Below, one piece after another: positions 54,357 through 63,611 of a stretch of DNA of 64,000 bases. Position 1 is the first letter of the stretch. Every line of letters starts with the position of its first letter. Position numbers and translations under genes: made by a program. The stretch comes from Paenibacillus polymyxa. GTDB lineage: Bacteria > Bacillota > Bacilli > Paenibacillales > Paenibacillaceae. The stretch covers positions 2,291,501 to 2,355,500 of the forward strand of contig NZ_CP049783.1 in the NCBI RefSeq assembly GCF_015710975.1, in the 5' to 3' direction. The notes under the pieces are model-generated. The model saw nothing but the letters and a program-made list of their open reading frames with translations. It made no database searches and was not told where the DNA came from.

Positions 54357-55640
54357 ATGAGTGATAAAGTGAATCAAATGCATGACTTGCACGTAGGTTT
54401 TGTGAAAAAAGAGATAGCAGAGCAGGAGCAGGCGTTACAGCCTTCTCATACACACTGGTGGGATGTAAGATGTCTGGTTCCTGTAGAGAGCACGACTGTA
54501 TCTGCTATCTCGTCTTTTGAGGTGGAAAAAGTGGATTCCGTTGATTCTGTGAACAACACTGACGGGGATGGTTCTGACGAACTTTCAGCTGGACAGGCTC
54601 TGATCGCAGCGGAAAAGGGCATACGCGAGGCCGCCGTACTTCTCCAGGCTGGAGAGACGGTAGCCTTCCCTACGGAAACCGTGTACGGACTGGGGGCCGA
54701 TGCACGCAGCACGAAAGCGGTGGAGGCGGTATTTGCTGCCAAAGGTCGTCCTTCCGATAACCCGCTCATTGTACATATTTCCGATGCTGCTCAATTAAAA
54801 GGCATGGTAGCGGAAATTAACGATACATCCCGAGCGCTGATGAATGCATTTTGGCCAGGACCGCTGACCCTCGTATTGCCGGTAGTGCCGCAGGCACTGT
54901 CATCGCGTGTGACAGCAGGTTTGGACACGGTCGGTGTGCGCATGCCGGATCATCCGATCGCGCTGCGCTTGATCACGGAAGCCGGTTGTCCGCTGGCTGC
55001 ACCAAGCGCCAACCGCTCGGGAAGACCCAGTCCGACTCTAGCACAGCATGTGCTGGAGGACCTGGAGGGTCGCATCGGCGGTATTTTGGACGGAGGTCCC
55101 ACGGGGGTGGGACTGGAGTCCACGGTAGTGCAAGCGGGTGACGACGGAACCGTCACCATTCTGCGCCCTGGCGGCGTGACGGCTGAACAGCTCGCTGCGG
55201 TTGCTCGCGCCGTCGTATTGGACCCGGCGTTGGCTGCCACACCGGGGCAGGATGTCGACAGCCTGGCGCCACGCTCGCCGGGCATGAAGTATACGCACTA
55301 CGCGCCGCGAGGCCGCTTGAGCGTGGTACAAGGCCCGTCGCCTGTTGAAGTGACGGGCTGGATTCGCGACGCGCTGGCGGAGGCTGCCGCGCGCGGGGAG
55401 CGCACGGCGGTGCTCGCGTTCGACGACCATGCCGCCGGCTACGCCGGAGAACGGGTCTACACGCTGGGCAAGCTGGACGCGCTTCATGAGGCAGCGCAGC
55501 GTCTATATGGCGTGCTCCGACGCTGCGATGAAGACGGCGTCACCTACATTTTGGCGGAAGCCTGCCCGCCGAAGGGATTGGGAGACGCCGTCATGAATCG
55601 ACTGCTTAAAGCGGCAGGTCATCGAATTATCCGATTGTAG
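54357..55640 (+). CDS. tsaC: L-threonylcarbamoyladenylate synthase (Sua5 type)
   Basis: A 427-residue enzyme making threonylcarbamoyl-AMP for t6A in ANN-decoding tRNAs. The YrdC domain (about 95-280) has FPTETVYGLGADA, KGRPSDNPLIVHI, PGPLTLVLP and PSANRSGRPSPT; the linker SPGMKYTHYAP and C-terminal Sua5 domain follow. Compared with B. subtilis YwlC there are about 60 extra acidic residues near the N-terminus (between THWWDVRCL and the YrdC fold). The 3' half is very GC-rich. Conserved neighbours: spoIIR before, mntP after. Confidence 0.94.
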   Translation: MSDKVNQMHDLHVGFVKKEIAEQEQALQPSHTHWWDVRCLVPVESTTVSAISSFEVEKVDSVDSVNNTDGDGSDELSAGQALIAAEKGIREAAVLLQAGETVAFPTETVYGLGADARSTKAVEAVFAAKGRPSDNPLIVHISDAAQLKGMVAEINDTSRALMNAFWPGPLTLVLPVVPQALSSRVTAGLDTVGVRMPDHPIALRLITEAGCPLAAPSANRSGRPSPTLAQHVLEDLEGRIGGILDGGPTGVGLESTVVQAGDDGTVTILRPGGVTAEQLAAVARAVVLDPALAATPGQDVDSLAPRSPGMKYTHYAPRGRLSVVQGPSPVEVTGWIRDALAEAAARGERTAVLAFDDHAAGYAGERVYTLGKLDALHEAAQRLYGVLRRCDEDGVTYILAEACPPKGLGDAVMNRLLKAAGHRIIRL

Positions 55641-55783
55641 CTTCTGTAAAGAATGGAGTCTCTTATTTTAATTCCTCCTCTCTCCTCGTCTCTGTTTTGG
55701 GTATTTTCAGTACCTGCTTGTACTGATTTGCCCCTTGTCCGCATAACGTGTACAAGAACAGACGGATAATGGAGGGATGGAGT

Positions 55784-56344
55784 ATGCTGGCAGCCTCTGC
55801 CGATGCTGGGCAGGTTGTAACGATTCTGATCATGGCGGTAGCGCTAGGGATGGATGCGCTGTCGCTGGGCGTAGGGATCGGTATGAAGGGGATACGCCTG
55901 CGAGACGTGCTGCGCATCAGCATTGTGATTGGTTTTTTTCACATCCTGATGCCGTTGCTGGGAATGTTCACAGGCCATTATATGAGTTCTTTATTAGGCC
56001 ATGTGACGACCTATTTCGCAGGGGGATTACTCATCCTTTTGGGCGGGCATATGGTGTACAATTCCTTCAAGGGAGACGGCGTACACGTATTGGATCATCG
56101 GTCGCCTTTGGGTCTTTTGCTATTTGCACTTGGGGTGAGCATTGACTCATTTTCTGTGGGAGTGTCCCTGGGGATGTTCCAGAGTGACCTGGTGCTGACT
56201 GTTCTGGCCTTTGGTTTTTGCGGGGGAGCGATGGCGATGCTGGGGCTGTTACTGGGGCGCAAGGTCAGCCGCAATCTGGGGGATTATGGAGAGGCGGTGG
56301 GCGGTGCCGTTTTGCTGGCATTTGGCTTTATGTTTATGTTTTGA
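55784..56344 (+). CDS. mntP: Manganese efflux pump MntP
   Basis: A 186-residue six-helix exporter protecting against excess Mn(II). Two related halves each carry the metal-binding Asp pattern: VALGMDALSLGVGIGMKG and LGVSIDSFSVGVSLGMF. The start is the ATG at 55784 after GGAGGGATGG; a GTG 36 bases upstream lacks a site. The yybP-ykoY Mn riboswitch, often upstream, was not recognised here. Synteny with B. subtilis ywlD. Confidence 0.93.
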   Translation: MLAASADAGQVVTILIMAVALGMDALSLGVGIGMKGIRLRDVLRISIVIGFFHILMPLLGMFTGHYMSSLLGHVTTYFAGGLLILLGGHMVYNSFKGDGVHVLDHRSPLGLLLFALGVSIDSFSVGVSLGMFQSDLVLTVLAFGFCGGAMAMLGLLLGRKVSRNLGDYGEAVGGAVLLAFGFMFMF

Positions 56345-56429
56345 TTTTAACGTAGACAGTGTAAAATAAATACAGGATTTGAGTAATCCTCTGTTTATAT
56401 ATTTTTTCAACATACGGGGGGTGAAGACG

Positions 56430-57014
56430 TTGAAGAATATCTTATTTGTATGCACAGGGAACACCTGTCGCAGTCCAATGGCTGAGGGGATGCTACGTAA
56501 GTTGGCTGCTGAGCATGGACTGGAACTGGAAGTGCGTTCCGCTGGAGTAGCTGCGATGGACGGGGCGTCGATATCCCGGCATGCAGAGGCGGTTCTACGT
56601 GATCACGATATATCCGATCAGATCACTTCAACCCCTTTAAGCGACGGGCTTGCCGAGTGGGCACATCTGATCTTAACCTTGACGCAAGGACATAAACAGC
56701 ATGTCATTCAACGGTTTCCACAAACGGCGGGCAAAGTATTTACGCTGAAGGAATATGTGGAGGACCGGGACGCAGTGCTGAATGACGTACAGGAGTTAGA
56801 TGGTTTGTATGCATCACAGCAGTTGATGGCTTCACTTGGACAAGAGCTATCAGCGCAGGAACGTGAGCGAATGATTGAATTACATCAACGGATTCCGGGC
56901 TTCGATATCTCAGATCCGTTTGGCGGTTCGCGGGAGGACTACGATGTCACAGCTGCGGAAATCCGTGTAGCTTTGCATAAGTTGCTGGACAAGCTAAAGG
57001 GATCTTCCGAATAA
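56430..57014 (+). CDS. ywlE: Protein-arginine phosphatase (low-Mr PTP fold)
   Basis: A 194-residue phosphatase reversing McsB arginine phosphorylation in B. subtilis. The P-loop FVCTGNTCRSPMAEG has the nucleophile Cys and the Thr that distinguishes arginine from tyrosine phosphatases. The acid Asp lies in SDPFGGSREDY. Between KVFTLKEYVEDRD and that segment about 40 extra residues are inserted compared with the 150-residue YwlE. The TTG at 56430 follows GGGGGGTG. It lies after mntP, as in B. subtilis; rpiB is absent. Confidence 0.9.
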   Translation: MKNILFVCTGNTCRSPMAEGMLRKLAAEHGLELEVRSAGVAAMDGASISRHAEAVLRDHDISDQITSTPLSDGLAEWAHLILTLTQGHKQHVIQRFPQTAGKVFTLKEYVEDRDAVLNDVQELDGLYASQQLMASLGQELSAQERERMIELHQRIPGFDISDPFGGSREDYDVTAAEIRVALHKLLDKLKGSSE

Positions 57015-57092
57015 AGTCGGTACCATTCCTCTATTTTGTACGGAATCTGTTGATTTTCGACAGTTAATCCGTTAAGATAAGGTGGAAAAATG

Positions 57093-57168
57093 AGAATCCG
57101 ATGTAACTGGCGACAAAAGTGGGATTAACCACGATGGAGCATCGGATATACGGCCGGTCGCCTGGGCA
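57093..57168 (+). promoter_or_regulatory. ZTP (pfl-type) riboswitch
   Basis: Sequence marks of the ZTP aptamer are in order: ATCCGATG (5' P1 arm), ACTGGCG, GTGGGATTAACCAC hairpin, GATGGAGC, CATCGGAT (3' P1 arm), then CCGGTCGCCTGGGCA. ZTP (AICAR triphosphate) signals low 10-formyl-THF. The class often controls glyA and purine/folate genes, and glyA lies two genes downstream. Confidence 0.85.
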
Positions 57169-57170
57169 AA

Positions 57171-57206
57171 AGAGCAATTCCACATAGGTGTGGACTGCTC
57201 TTTTTT
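57171..57206 (+). terminator. Expression-platform terminator of the ZTP riboswitch
   Basis: AGAGCA(AT)TCCACA, TAGG loop, TGTGGA(C)TGCTCT, then TTTTTT. It starts two bases after the aptamer, so ligand binding can compete with the stem. Confidence 0.8.
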
Positions 57207-57317
57207 CGTATACGAGCTACAGCAGATCTTCTGTTGCCTTCTTGTTCTTCCATTTTTTCTGCTCGAAATCTGAAACATCGGCTATAATATAGTCAGATTG
57301 TGATCAGGAGAGAGTGT

Positions 57318-57367
57318 GTTGAACTTGGGGCATGGGACCATGCCTAGTCTCTGAGAGGCTGTTCAAC
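57318..57367 (+). ncRNA. Small three-way-junction-like leader before ywlG
   Basis: GTTGAAC (57318-57324) pairs with GTTCAAC (57361-57367), enclosing the hairpins GGCATG/CATGCC (57329-57344) and CTC-TGA-GAG (57349-57357). A TATAAT at 57292-57297 could start a short transcript that begins just before it. The role is unknown; it ends 6 bp before AGGAGG of ywlG. Confidence 0.4.
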
Positions 57368-57381
57368 CAAAGGAGGTTCCA

Positions 57382-57969
57382 ATGGTAGAACAATTGGATC
57401 ATGAGATTTCACTCGAAGCACAGACCGCTTCTGTCGTGCGGGAAATTGCAGAAGTGGCCAGTCTTAAAGCTGGTCGCCTGCTGGTTATTGGCGCAAGCAC
57501 GAGTGAAGTGGCTGGAAGTCGGATCGGCACAGCAGGAGCGCTGGATGTGGCTCAGCAAGTGTTGTCTGGAGTAGAATCCGTTCGCAGAGAGTATGGCTTT
57601 GATGTGGCGTTTCAATGCTGTGAGCACTTGAACCGAGCACTGGTCGTTGAACGTTCTCTACTGGAGCGATTAGGCCTGATGGAGGTTGCGGCTGTTCCTG
57701 TTCGTACAGCAGGGGGCTCTATGGCTACCGTTGCCTATCGCTCTATGGACGATGCGTGTCTGGCGGCGAATGTGCAGGCTCATGCCGGGATAGACATCGG
57801 CGAAACGCTGATTGGCATGCATTTGCGCCCGATTGCCGTTCCGTTTCGCCCAAGCCTTCGCTGGATTGGTGAAGCACGTGTGACGGCTGCGTTCACTCGT
57901 CCTCCGCTTATTGGCGGACAACGGGCAGTGTACAGTCTGGAACAAGAAGCCGGTGGAAACTGCGATTAG
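57382..57969 (+). CDS. ywlG: UPF0340 / TIGR01440 family protein
   Basis: A 195-residue cytosolic protein of unknown function, conserved in Firmicutes beside glyA. Marks: GRLLVIGASTSEVAGSRIGT, FQCCEHLNRALVVER and MHLRPIAVPFRPS. AAAGGAGG precedes the ATG. It is the first gene after the ZTP riboswitch and probably shares the transcript with glyA (121-bp gap). Confidence 0.92.
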   Translation: MVEQLDHEISLEAQTASVVREIAEVASLKAGRLLVIGASTSEVAGSRIGTAGALDVAQQVLSGVESVRREYGFDVAFQCCEHLNRALVVERSLLERLGLMEVAAVPVRTAGGSMATVAYRSMDDACLAANVQAHAGIDIGETLIGMHLRPIAVPFRPSLRWIGEARVTAAFTRPPLIGGQRAVYSLEQEAGGNCD

Positions 57970-58090
57970 CATTTGGCATGTCGGCATGTTTGTACTGATC
58001 TTTTTTGCATTGATGATGAGGTACCCAACAGAGGAGCAGGCATTTGCTTGTATACCCAACAATTTGACCATGGAGAGGGAGTAATCAATC

Positions 58091-59341
58091 ATGATGGAAC
58101 ATCTGCGTAAAAGTGACCCGGCAGTGATGGAAGCAATGGGGCTTGAACTGAAACGGCAACGCCACAATATCGAGCTGATCGCATCTGAGAATATCGTCAG
58201 TGAAGCAGTAATGGAAGCCATGGGCTCCGTGCTTACCAATAAATATGCTGAAGGTTATCCGAACAAACGCTACTATGGTGGCTGTGAGCATGTAGATATC
58301 GTCGAAGATATTGCACGTGACCGTGCGAAAGAACTATTTGGCGCCGAGCATGCGAATGTACAGCCTCACTCTGGAGCGCAGGCTAACATGGCGGTATATC
58401 TGGCAGCTCTTCAACCTGGAGATACTGTACTGGGTATGAATCTGGCGCATGGCGGCCACTTAACACACGGAAGCCCGGTTAATGCCTCCGGTTTGTTGTA
58501 TAACTTTGCTGCTTACGGTGTACGTGAAGACAACTTCCGCATCGACTACGATGAAGTGCGCAAAGCAGCCTTCAAGCACCGCCCTCGTCTGATCGTAGCT
58601 GGTGCAAGTGCATATCCGCGTACTATCGATTTTGAAGCCTTTGCTTCCATTGCTAATGATGTAGGTGCTTTATTCATGGTGGATATGGCACATATCGCAG
58701 GTCTCGTGGCAGCAGGGATTCATCCTAGTCCGGTTCCCCATGCTCAATTTGTGACAACAACGACGCACAAAACGCTGCGTGGTCCGCGTGGGGGGCTAAT
58801 TCTGACTCGCAAAGCGTGGGCGCAAGCGATTGATAAAGCTATCTTCCCTGGTACTCAAGGAGGACCACTGATGCACGTGATCGCGTCCAAAGCAGTTGCT
58901 TTGGGTGAAGCGCTCCAGCCATCATTCAAAACCTATGCGCAAAACGTAGTTCGCAACGCACAGGTGCTGGCTGAAACACTGCTGGCAGAGGGAATCAACA
59001 TTGTATCCGGTGGTACGGATAATCACCTGATGCTGTTGGATACTCGCAATTTGAATATTACAGGTAAAGAAGCGGAGCATGTATTGGATTCCGTGGGTAT
59101 CACGGTCAACAAAAATGCCATTCCTTTCGATCCAACGAGTCCGTTCGTTACCAGCGGCATTCGTATTGGTACACCTGCTGCAACTTCTCGTGGTATGGAT
59201 GAAGAAGCTATGGTTAAAATTGGTAAAATTATTGCTGATACTCTTAAAAATCCAAAAGATGATACTGTATTGTCCAAAGCAAGCCAAGCGGTGGGCGAGT
59301 TGACAGACAAGTTCCCGATCTATCCAGGAACACAATACTAA
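58091..59341 (+). CDS. glyA: Serine hydroxymethyltransferase
   Basis: A 416-residue PLP enzyme converting serine and THF to glycine and 5,10-methylene-THF. Marks: [51 protein letters not shown] and the PLP lysine in [14 protein letters not shown] (about residue 227). The ATG at 58091 follows GGAGAGGGAG; a second Met directly follows. It is probably controlled with ywlG by the ZTP riboswitch, which fits its one-carbon role. Confidence 0.97.
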   Translation: MMEHLRKSDPAVMEAMGLELKRQRHNIELIASENIVSEAVMEAMGSVLTNKYAEGYPNKRYYGGCEHVDIVEDIARDRAKELFGAEHANVQPHSGAQANMAVYLAALQPGDTVLGMNLAHGGHLTHGSPVNASGLLYNFAAYGVREDNFRIDYDEVRKAAFKHRPRLIVAGASAYPRTIDFEAFASIANDVGALFMVDMAHIAGLVAAGIHPSPVPHAQFVTTTTHKTLRGPRGGLILTRKAWAQAIDKAIFPGTQGGPLMHVIASKAVALGEALQPSFKTYAQNVVRNAQVLAETLLAEGINIVSGGTDNHLMLLDTRNLNITGKEAEHVLDSVGITVNKNAIPFDPTSPFVTSGIRIGTPAATSRGMDEEAMVKIGKIIADTLKNPKDDTVLSKASQAVGELTDKFPIYPGTQY

Positions 59342-59373
59342 TTCATCGCCATTCCTTTTAATCTTTATATGAT

Positions 59374-59418
59374 AAGGCTGTTTTCCTTTCGTTAGCGAAG
59401 GGAGAACAGCCTTTTTTT
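59374..59418 (+). terminator. Terminator of glyA
   Basis: AAGGCTGTTTTCCTTTCG, TTAG loop, CGAAGGGAGAACAGCC, then TTTTTTT. Confidence 0.88.
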
Positions 59419-59520
59419 GATTCCAGACGACTCGAAACTTACGTTTTTGGGTAATAAGCGATTAAAGTAAGGATTTATGCGCATTTTCCTTCATGATCTA
59501 CGACCAAAGGAGTGATTGCA

Positions 59521-60402
59521 TTGAGCCAAAGAAAATCCGCGCAATTATTGCAGCAGCTCATATTTGTAGGACCGATGGCGTTGTTTTTCGTCTTAATTAT
59601 GGTCATTCCGTTCCTGTTGGGGCTGTATTATTCCATGACGAACTGGGATGGCGTATCTGAACATGTCCGATGGCTCGGACTAGGGAATTACATTCATATT
59701 TTTAAAGATGATCCGGACTTCCGTAATGCATTTTGGTTTACGGTCCGCTTTACCGTATGTGGTGTCATTCTAACTAACCTGGTGGGCTTTTTCCTGGCCT
59801 ATGCGCTTACAAAGCCGTTGCGTACCCGCAATGCACTGCGAACTGTATTTTTTATGCCTAATATGATCGGCGGCTTGCTGCTCGGCTTCATCTGGCAATT
59901 TATATTTGTACGCGGCTTTTCGGCGGTGGGAGAGGCCACAGGGCTTTCTTTTTTCAAACTGCCGTGGTTAGGTGATGGGCCGACTGCATTTTGGGGAACT
60001 GTCATTGTGTTTGTTTGGCAATACGCAGGTTATCTCATGGTTATTTACATATCCTCTCTAAATAATGTCCCGCATGCTCTTATTGAATCAGCCCAAATTG
60101 ATGGTGCGAGCCGAAGACAGGTTTTGCGTCATATCGTGGTGCCGCTTATTATGCCAGCAGTGACCGTCTGCTTGTTCCTGGCGATATCCTGGTCCTTTAA
60201 AGTATTTGAGCTGAATTTGGCTTTGACAAAGGGTGGACCATTCAAGGCGACAGAGTCTGTAGCGTTGGACATATATAATGAAGCGTTTACAAATAATCGA
60301 CTTGGATTGGGAACTGCTAAGGCTATGATTTTCTTCGTGGTCGTTGCGATCATTACCAGCATTCAGGTGCGCCTCACGAAGAAAAAGGAGGTCGAAATGT
60401 AA
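59521..60402 (+). CDS. Carbohydrate ABC transporter permease (MalF-like)
   Basis: A 293-residue inner-membrane subunit with six helices. The EAA loop reads ALIESAQIDGASRRQVLRHIVVPLIMP (about residues 185-211). The TTG at 59521 follows AAAGGAG; the GTG at 59512 overlaps that site. First gene of a three-gene importer operon; the ATPase is missing, so a shared MsiK-type ATPase is probably used. Confidence 0.92.
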   Translation: MSQRKSAQLLQQLIFVGPMALFFVLIMVIPFLLGLYYSMTNWDGVSEHVRWLGLGNYIHIFKDDPDFRNAFWFTVRFTVCGVILTNLVGFFLAYALTKPLRTRNALRTVFFMPNMIGGLLLGFIWQFIFVRGFSAVGEATGLSFFKLPWLGDGPTAFWGTVIVFVWQYAGYLMVIYISSLNNVPHALIESAQIDGASRRQVLRHIVVPLIMPAVTVCLFLAISWSFKVFELNLALTKGGPFKATESVALDIYNEAFTNNRLGLGTAKAMIFFVVVAIITSIQVRLTKKKEVEM

Positions 60403-61238
60403 TGGAAAAAACATCGAACTATCGTTTAAGCACATGGGTAGCTGAAATATTGCTTATTGTGATTGGGTTGATCTTTCTAATTCCGTTCTATTTTTTGCTC
60501 GTGAACTCGGTTAAATCTTTTGGAGACATTTTGGCTTATTCCGCTTCGTGGCCGACAACCTTCCGTTTTGAAAACTATGCTAACGCCTGGAATAAAATAA
60601 ACTTTCCCACAGCACTGGGGAATTCACTGATCGTCACCATCGTCAGCAATGCGCTTTTGCTGCTGATCAGCTCGATGGCCGCCTACCAAATGGTTCGGCA
60701 TGATACTCTTTTTAATCGGTTCCTGTTCGGGCTGCTTGTGGCTGCGATGGTCGTACCTTTTCAATCGATTATGTTGCCGCTTATGGAAGTGTCCAACGTA
60801 TTGAGCCTGAACAACAGCATACCAGGACTGATTTTGTGCTATCTGGGTTTTGGAGCGCCTTTATCAGTTTTTCTGTTTCATGGTTTTATTAAAACGGTGC
60901 CTATTGAGGTTGAGCAAGCGGCGAGAGTAGATGGTTCCTCTCGCTACGGGGTGTTCTTTCGCATCGTTTGTCCACTGTTGCTCCCTATGTTCGTGACCGT
61001 ACTTATTTTGAATACGTTATGGATCTGGAATGATTATCTGCTGCCTTCGCTCATTTTGAATGATCCTGAGCTGCGTACGATTCCGATTGCGACCTATATG
61101 CTGTTTGGTCAATATACCAAGCAATGGGACTTGGCGTTGCCCGCACTGGTGCTCGGAATCACGCCAATCGTTGTGTTTTTTCTGGTGATGCAAAAATACA
61201 TCGTTTCTGGCATTGCGGCCGGAGCGGTTAAAGGCTGA
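60402..61238 (+). CDS. Carbohydrate ABC transporter permease (MalG-like)
   Basis: A 278-residue six-helix permease. The EAA loop is IEVEQAARVDGSSRYGVFFRIVCPLLLPM. The end IVSGIAAGAVKG is the classic MalG-family C-terminus. The start overlaps the stop of the first permease by one base (TAATGG). It pairs with that permease. Confidence 0.93.
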   Translation: MEKTSNYRLSTWVAEILLIVIGLIFLIPFYFLLVNSVKSFGDILAYSASWPTTFRFENYANAWNKINFPTALGNSLIVTIVSNALLLLISSMAAYQMVRHDTLFNRFLFGLLVAAMVVPFQSIMLPLMEVSNVLSLNNSIPGLILCYLGFGAPLSVFLFHGFIKTVPIEVEQAARVDGSSRYGVFFRIVCPLLLPMFVTVLILNTLWIWNDYLLPSLILNDPELRTIPIATYMLFGQYTKQWDLALPALVLGITPIVVFFLVMQKYIVSGIAAGAVKG

Positions 61239-61253
61239 TGGGAGGGTTATCGG

Positions 61254-62519
61254 ATGAAAAAGACAGTGCTGCTTGTCATCTCCCTGATGTTGCTGCTTAC
61301 GTGTATGCTTGCAGGTTGTGGTAATACAAAGGCTCAACAGAGTGGGACCAAAACGATACACATTTATCAATTCAAAGTGGAGATTTCGGAACCGTTGAAC
61401 AAACTGAAGGCTGAGTATGAAAGAACGCACCCTGGTATCAAGCTGGATATTCAATCTGTCGGTGGGGGTACGGACTACGGTGCTTCGTTGAAGGCTAAAT
61501 TCGCCTCAGGCGACCAGCCGGACATTTTCACGAATGAGGGTTACCAGGATCGCGATACGTGGTTTGAGTATCTGGAGGATTTGTCGGATCAGCCATGGGT
61601 GAAGGACCTGGACGATTTCGCCCGTAAGCCGATGACGGTTAACGGTAAGATTTATGGACAGCCTATGAACCTGGAGGGATTTGGTTTTGTTTATAATAAG
61701 GATTTGTTCAAAAAAGCGGGTATAACCAAATTGCCTCAGACGTTAGATGAATTGGAGGAAGCAGCCAAGCGACTGAAAGCAGCAGGGATTATCCCTTTTG
61801 CTAACGGCTATGCAGAATGGTGGGTTCTGGGAAACCATTTTATCAATATCCCCTTTGCCAGACAGCCGAACCCGGAGAGTTACGTTGCGGATTTAAACCA
61901 AGGAACTGCTCGCATTCCTGGTAACCCCGTGTTCCATCAGTGGGTGAAGTTGCTTGACCTGACTTTAAAATATGGAAACCCCAATCCGCTCACGACGGAC
62001 TACAATACACAAGTGACACTGTTTTCAACAGGTAAGGCCGCTATGATGCACCAGGGGAACTGGACGCAGCCGCAAATAGATGGAATTAATCCTAACTTGA
62101 ATTTGGGTATTCTTCCTACGCCTATAGACAATAATTCTTCCACTGGAGACAAACTGGCTGTGGGAGTGGCCTCGAACTGGGTTGTCAACAAAAACTCGCC
62201 TGTGAAGCAGGAGGCAAAGGAATTTCTCAACTGGCTGGTCACATCAGAAACAGGTAAGCATTATATTACCAAGGAGTTTAAGTTCGTTCCTGCCTTCAAA
62301 AGTATCATGTCCAGTGACGAGACCACAGGTGATTTGGGTGCGGAAATATCACGGCACGTGAAGGAAGGCAAGATATGGAGCTGGAACTTCCAACGCTTTT
62401 CAAAGGGGCTAAATCAGGATTTAAGCAGTAGTATGCAAGCCTATATCGCAGGCGTTATTACGAAGGACGAAATGCTTCAGCAATTTCAGGGAGCGTGGGA
62501 CAATCTGAAGTATAGATAA
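61254..62519 (+). CDS. Sugar-binding lipoprotein of the ABC importer
   Basis: A 421-residue extracellular solute-binding protein (family 1). The signal ends in the lipobox LAGCG (Cys about residue 22). The fold follows: FKVEISEPLNKLKAEYERTHPGI, GEQPD-like FASGDQPDIFTNEG, GFVYNKDLFKKAGI and a tryptophan-rich sugar site (GYAEWWVLGN). It lies last in the operon, after both permeases, an unusual order. Probable oligosaccharide ligand, unknown. GGGAGGG precedes the ATG. Confidence 0.92.
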   Translation: MKKTVLLVISLMLLLTCMLAGCGNTKAQQSGTKTIHIYQFKVEISEPLNKLKAEYERTHPGIKLDIQSVGGGTDYGASLKAKFASGDQPDIFTNEGYQDRDTWFEYLEDLSDQPWVKDLDDFARKPMTVNGKIYGQPMNLEGFGFVYNKDLFKKAGITKLPQTLDELEEAAKRLKAAGIIPFANGYAEWWVLGNHFINIPFARQPNPESYVADLNQGTARIPGNPVFHQWVKLLDLTLKYGNPNPLTTDYNTQVTLFSTGKAAMMHQGNWTQPQIDGINPNLNLGILPTPIDNNSSTGDKLAVGVASNWVVNKNSPVKQEAKEFLNWLVTSETGKHYITKEFKFVPAFKSIMSSDETTGDLGAEISRHVKEGKIWSWNFQRFSKGLNQDLSSSMQAYIAGVITKDEMLQQFQGAWDNLKYR

Positions 62520-62576
62520 AGAATATATGCGTGGGATAGCAGAGGCTATATCTCAGGCAGGAAGTTTAGAACTGGT

Positions 62577-62615
62577 AGGCTTTGACGGTCAAGGACCGTC
62601 AGAGCCTTTTTAGTA
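62577..62615 (+). terminator. Terminator of the sugar ABC operon
   Basis: AGGCTTTGACGGT, CAAGG loop, ACCGTCAGAGCCT, then TTTTA. Confidence 0.85.
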
Positions 62616-62871
62616 TGATTTCATATGACAAAAGTCACACGTAAATGGGCCTTGCCAAGTATTTTGCCTGTCATATCTTTCCCTTGACAAAAGGTTGCAG
62701 TGGCAGGTGTTAAATCAATCAAGGGAATGTTATAATAAACAGGATTTACAGGCACGCATTGCATCTGTGCTTATTTGGTTTGTACAAATAGGTTACATAG
62801 ATCCTTTCGAATCAGGATGTTCGATATGCTGGTGCGGAAGAACGTGACGATAATACCGGAGGGAATATATT
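62616..62871 (+). promoter_or_regulatory. Upstream region of upp
   Basis: No gene is supported. TATAAT at 62731-62736 is the best -10 box, with weak TGTTAA 17 bases upstream. A TTGACA at 62693-62698 is too far from it. About 135 nt of leader would precede upp; no riboswitch was recognised. Confidence 0.4.
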
Positions 62872-63501
62872 ATGGCAAAACTGGTGGTTTGCGATCACCC
62901 TTTGATCCAACACAAACTTACATTTATCCGCGATGTACGGACCAACACGAAAGATTTCCGTGAACTGGTTGATGAAGTAGCAACTTTGATGGCTTATGAA
63001 ATTACAAGAGATATTCCGCTGGAGAGCATTACGGTACAGACTCCAGTTGCTGAAACTGAAGGTAAAGTGATTTCTGGTCGTATGTTGGGCCTTATCCCGA
63101 TTTTGCGTGCAGGCCTGGGTATGCTGGATGGTGTCGTAAAGCTTTTGCCTGCTGCAAAAGTAGGACATGTGGGGTTGTTCCGTGATCCTGAGACATTGCA
63201 ACCCGTAGAATATTATACGAAGCTGCCTACGGATGTAACTGAACGTGAATTGATCGTAATTGATCCGATGCTTGCAACAGGCGGGTCGGCGATCGCAGCG
63301 ATTGATGTGTTGAAAAAAAGAGGCTGTACTCAAATTAAAATGATGAATCTGATTGCCGCTCCTGAAGGAGTGAAAGCTGTGCAGGATGCGCATCCTGATG
63401 TAGACATTTATGTCGCTGCACTGGACGAGCGTTTGGATGATCATGGTTACATCATTCCGGGTCTTGGGGATGCGGGAGACCGCTTGTACGGGACTAAGTA
63501 G
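62872..63501 (+). CDS. upp: Uracil phosphoribosyltransferase
   Basis: A 209-residue salvage enzyme forming UMP from uracil and PRPP. Marks: [14 protein letters not shown] at the start, [12 protein letters not shown], the PRPP-binding [17 protein letters not shown] (about residues 128-144) and [11 protein letters not shown] at the C-terminus. GGAGGG precedes the ATG. It is followed by mnaA, as in B. subtilis. Confidence 0.97.
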   Translation: MAKLVVCDHPLIQHKLTFIRDVRTNTKDFRELVDEVATLMAYEITRDIPLESITVQTPVAETEGKVISGRMLGLIPILRAGLGMLDGVVKLLPAAKVGHVGLFRDPETLQPVEYYTKLPTDVTERELIVIDPMLATGGSAIAAIDVLKKRGCTQIKMMNLIAAPEGVKAVQDAHPDVDIYVAALDERLDDHGYIIPGLGDAGDRLYGTK

Positions 63502-63611
63502 ACTGCTTTTAGCGGTTCGGCACAATCTATGGACGCTAAGACAGATCATCTATCTGAATCACGGAAGATCTGGGAAGCAGACGTTTATTATGAAAAGGGG
63601 TTCAACGGAAA

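Noticed and set aside
55641..55783. Mn-sensing yybP-ykoY riboswitch before mntP
   Set aside because: The short gap after tsaC has no matching structure.
62693..62698. TTGACA as the -35 of upp
   Set aside because: It is more than 30 bases from the nearest TATAAT, so it does not form a promoter with it.
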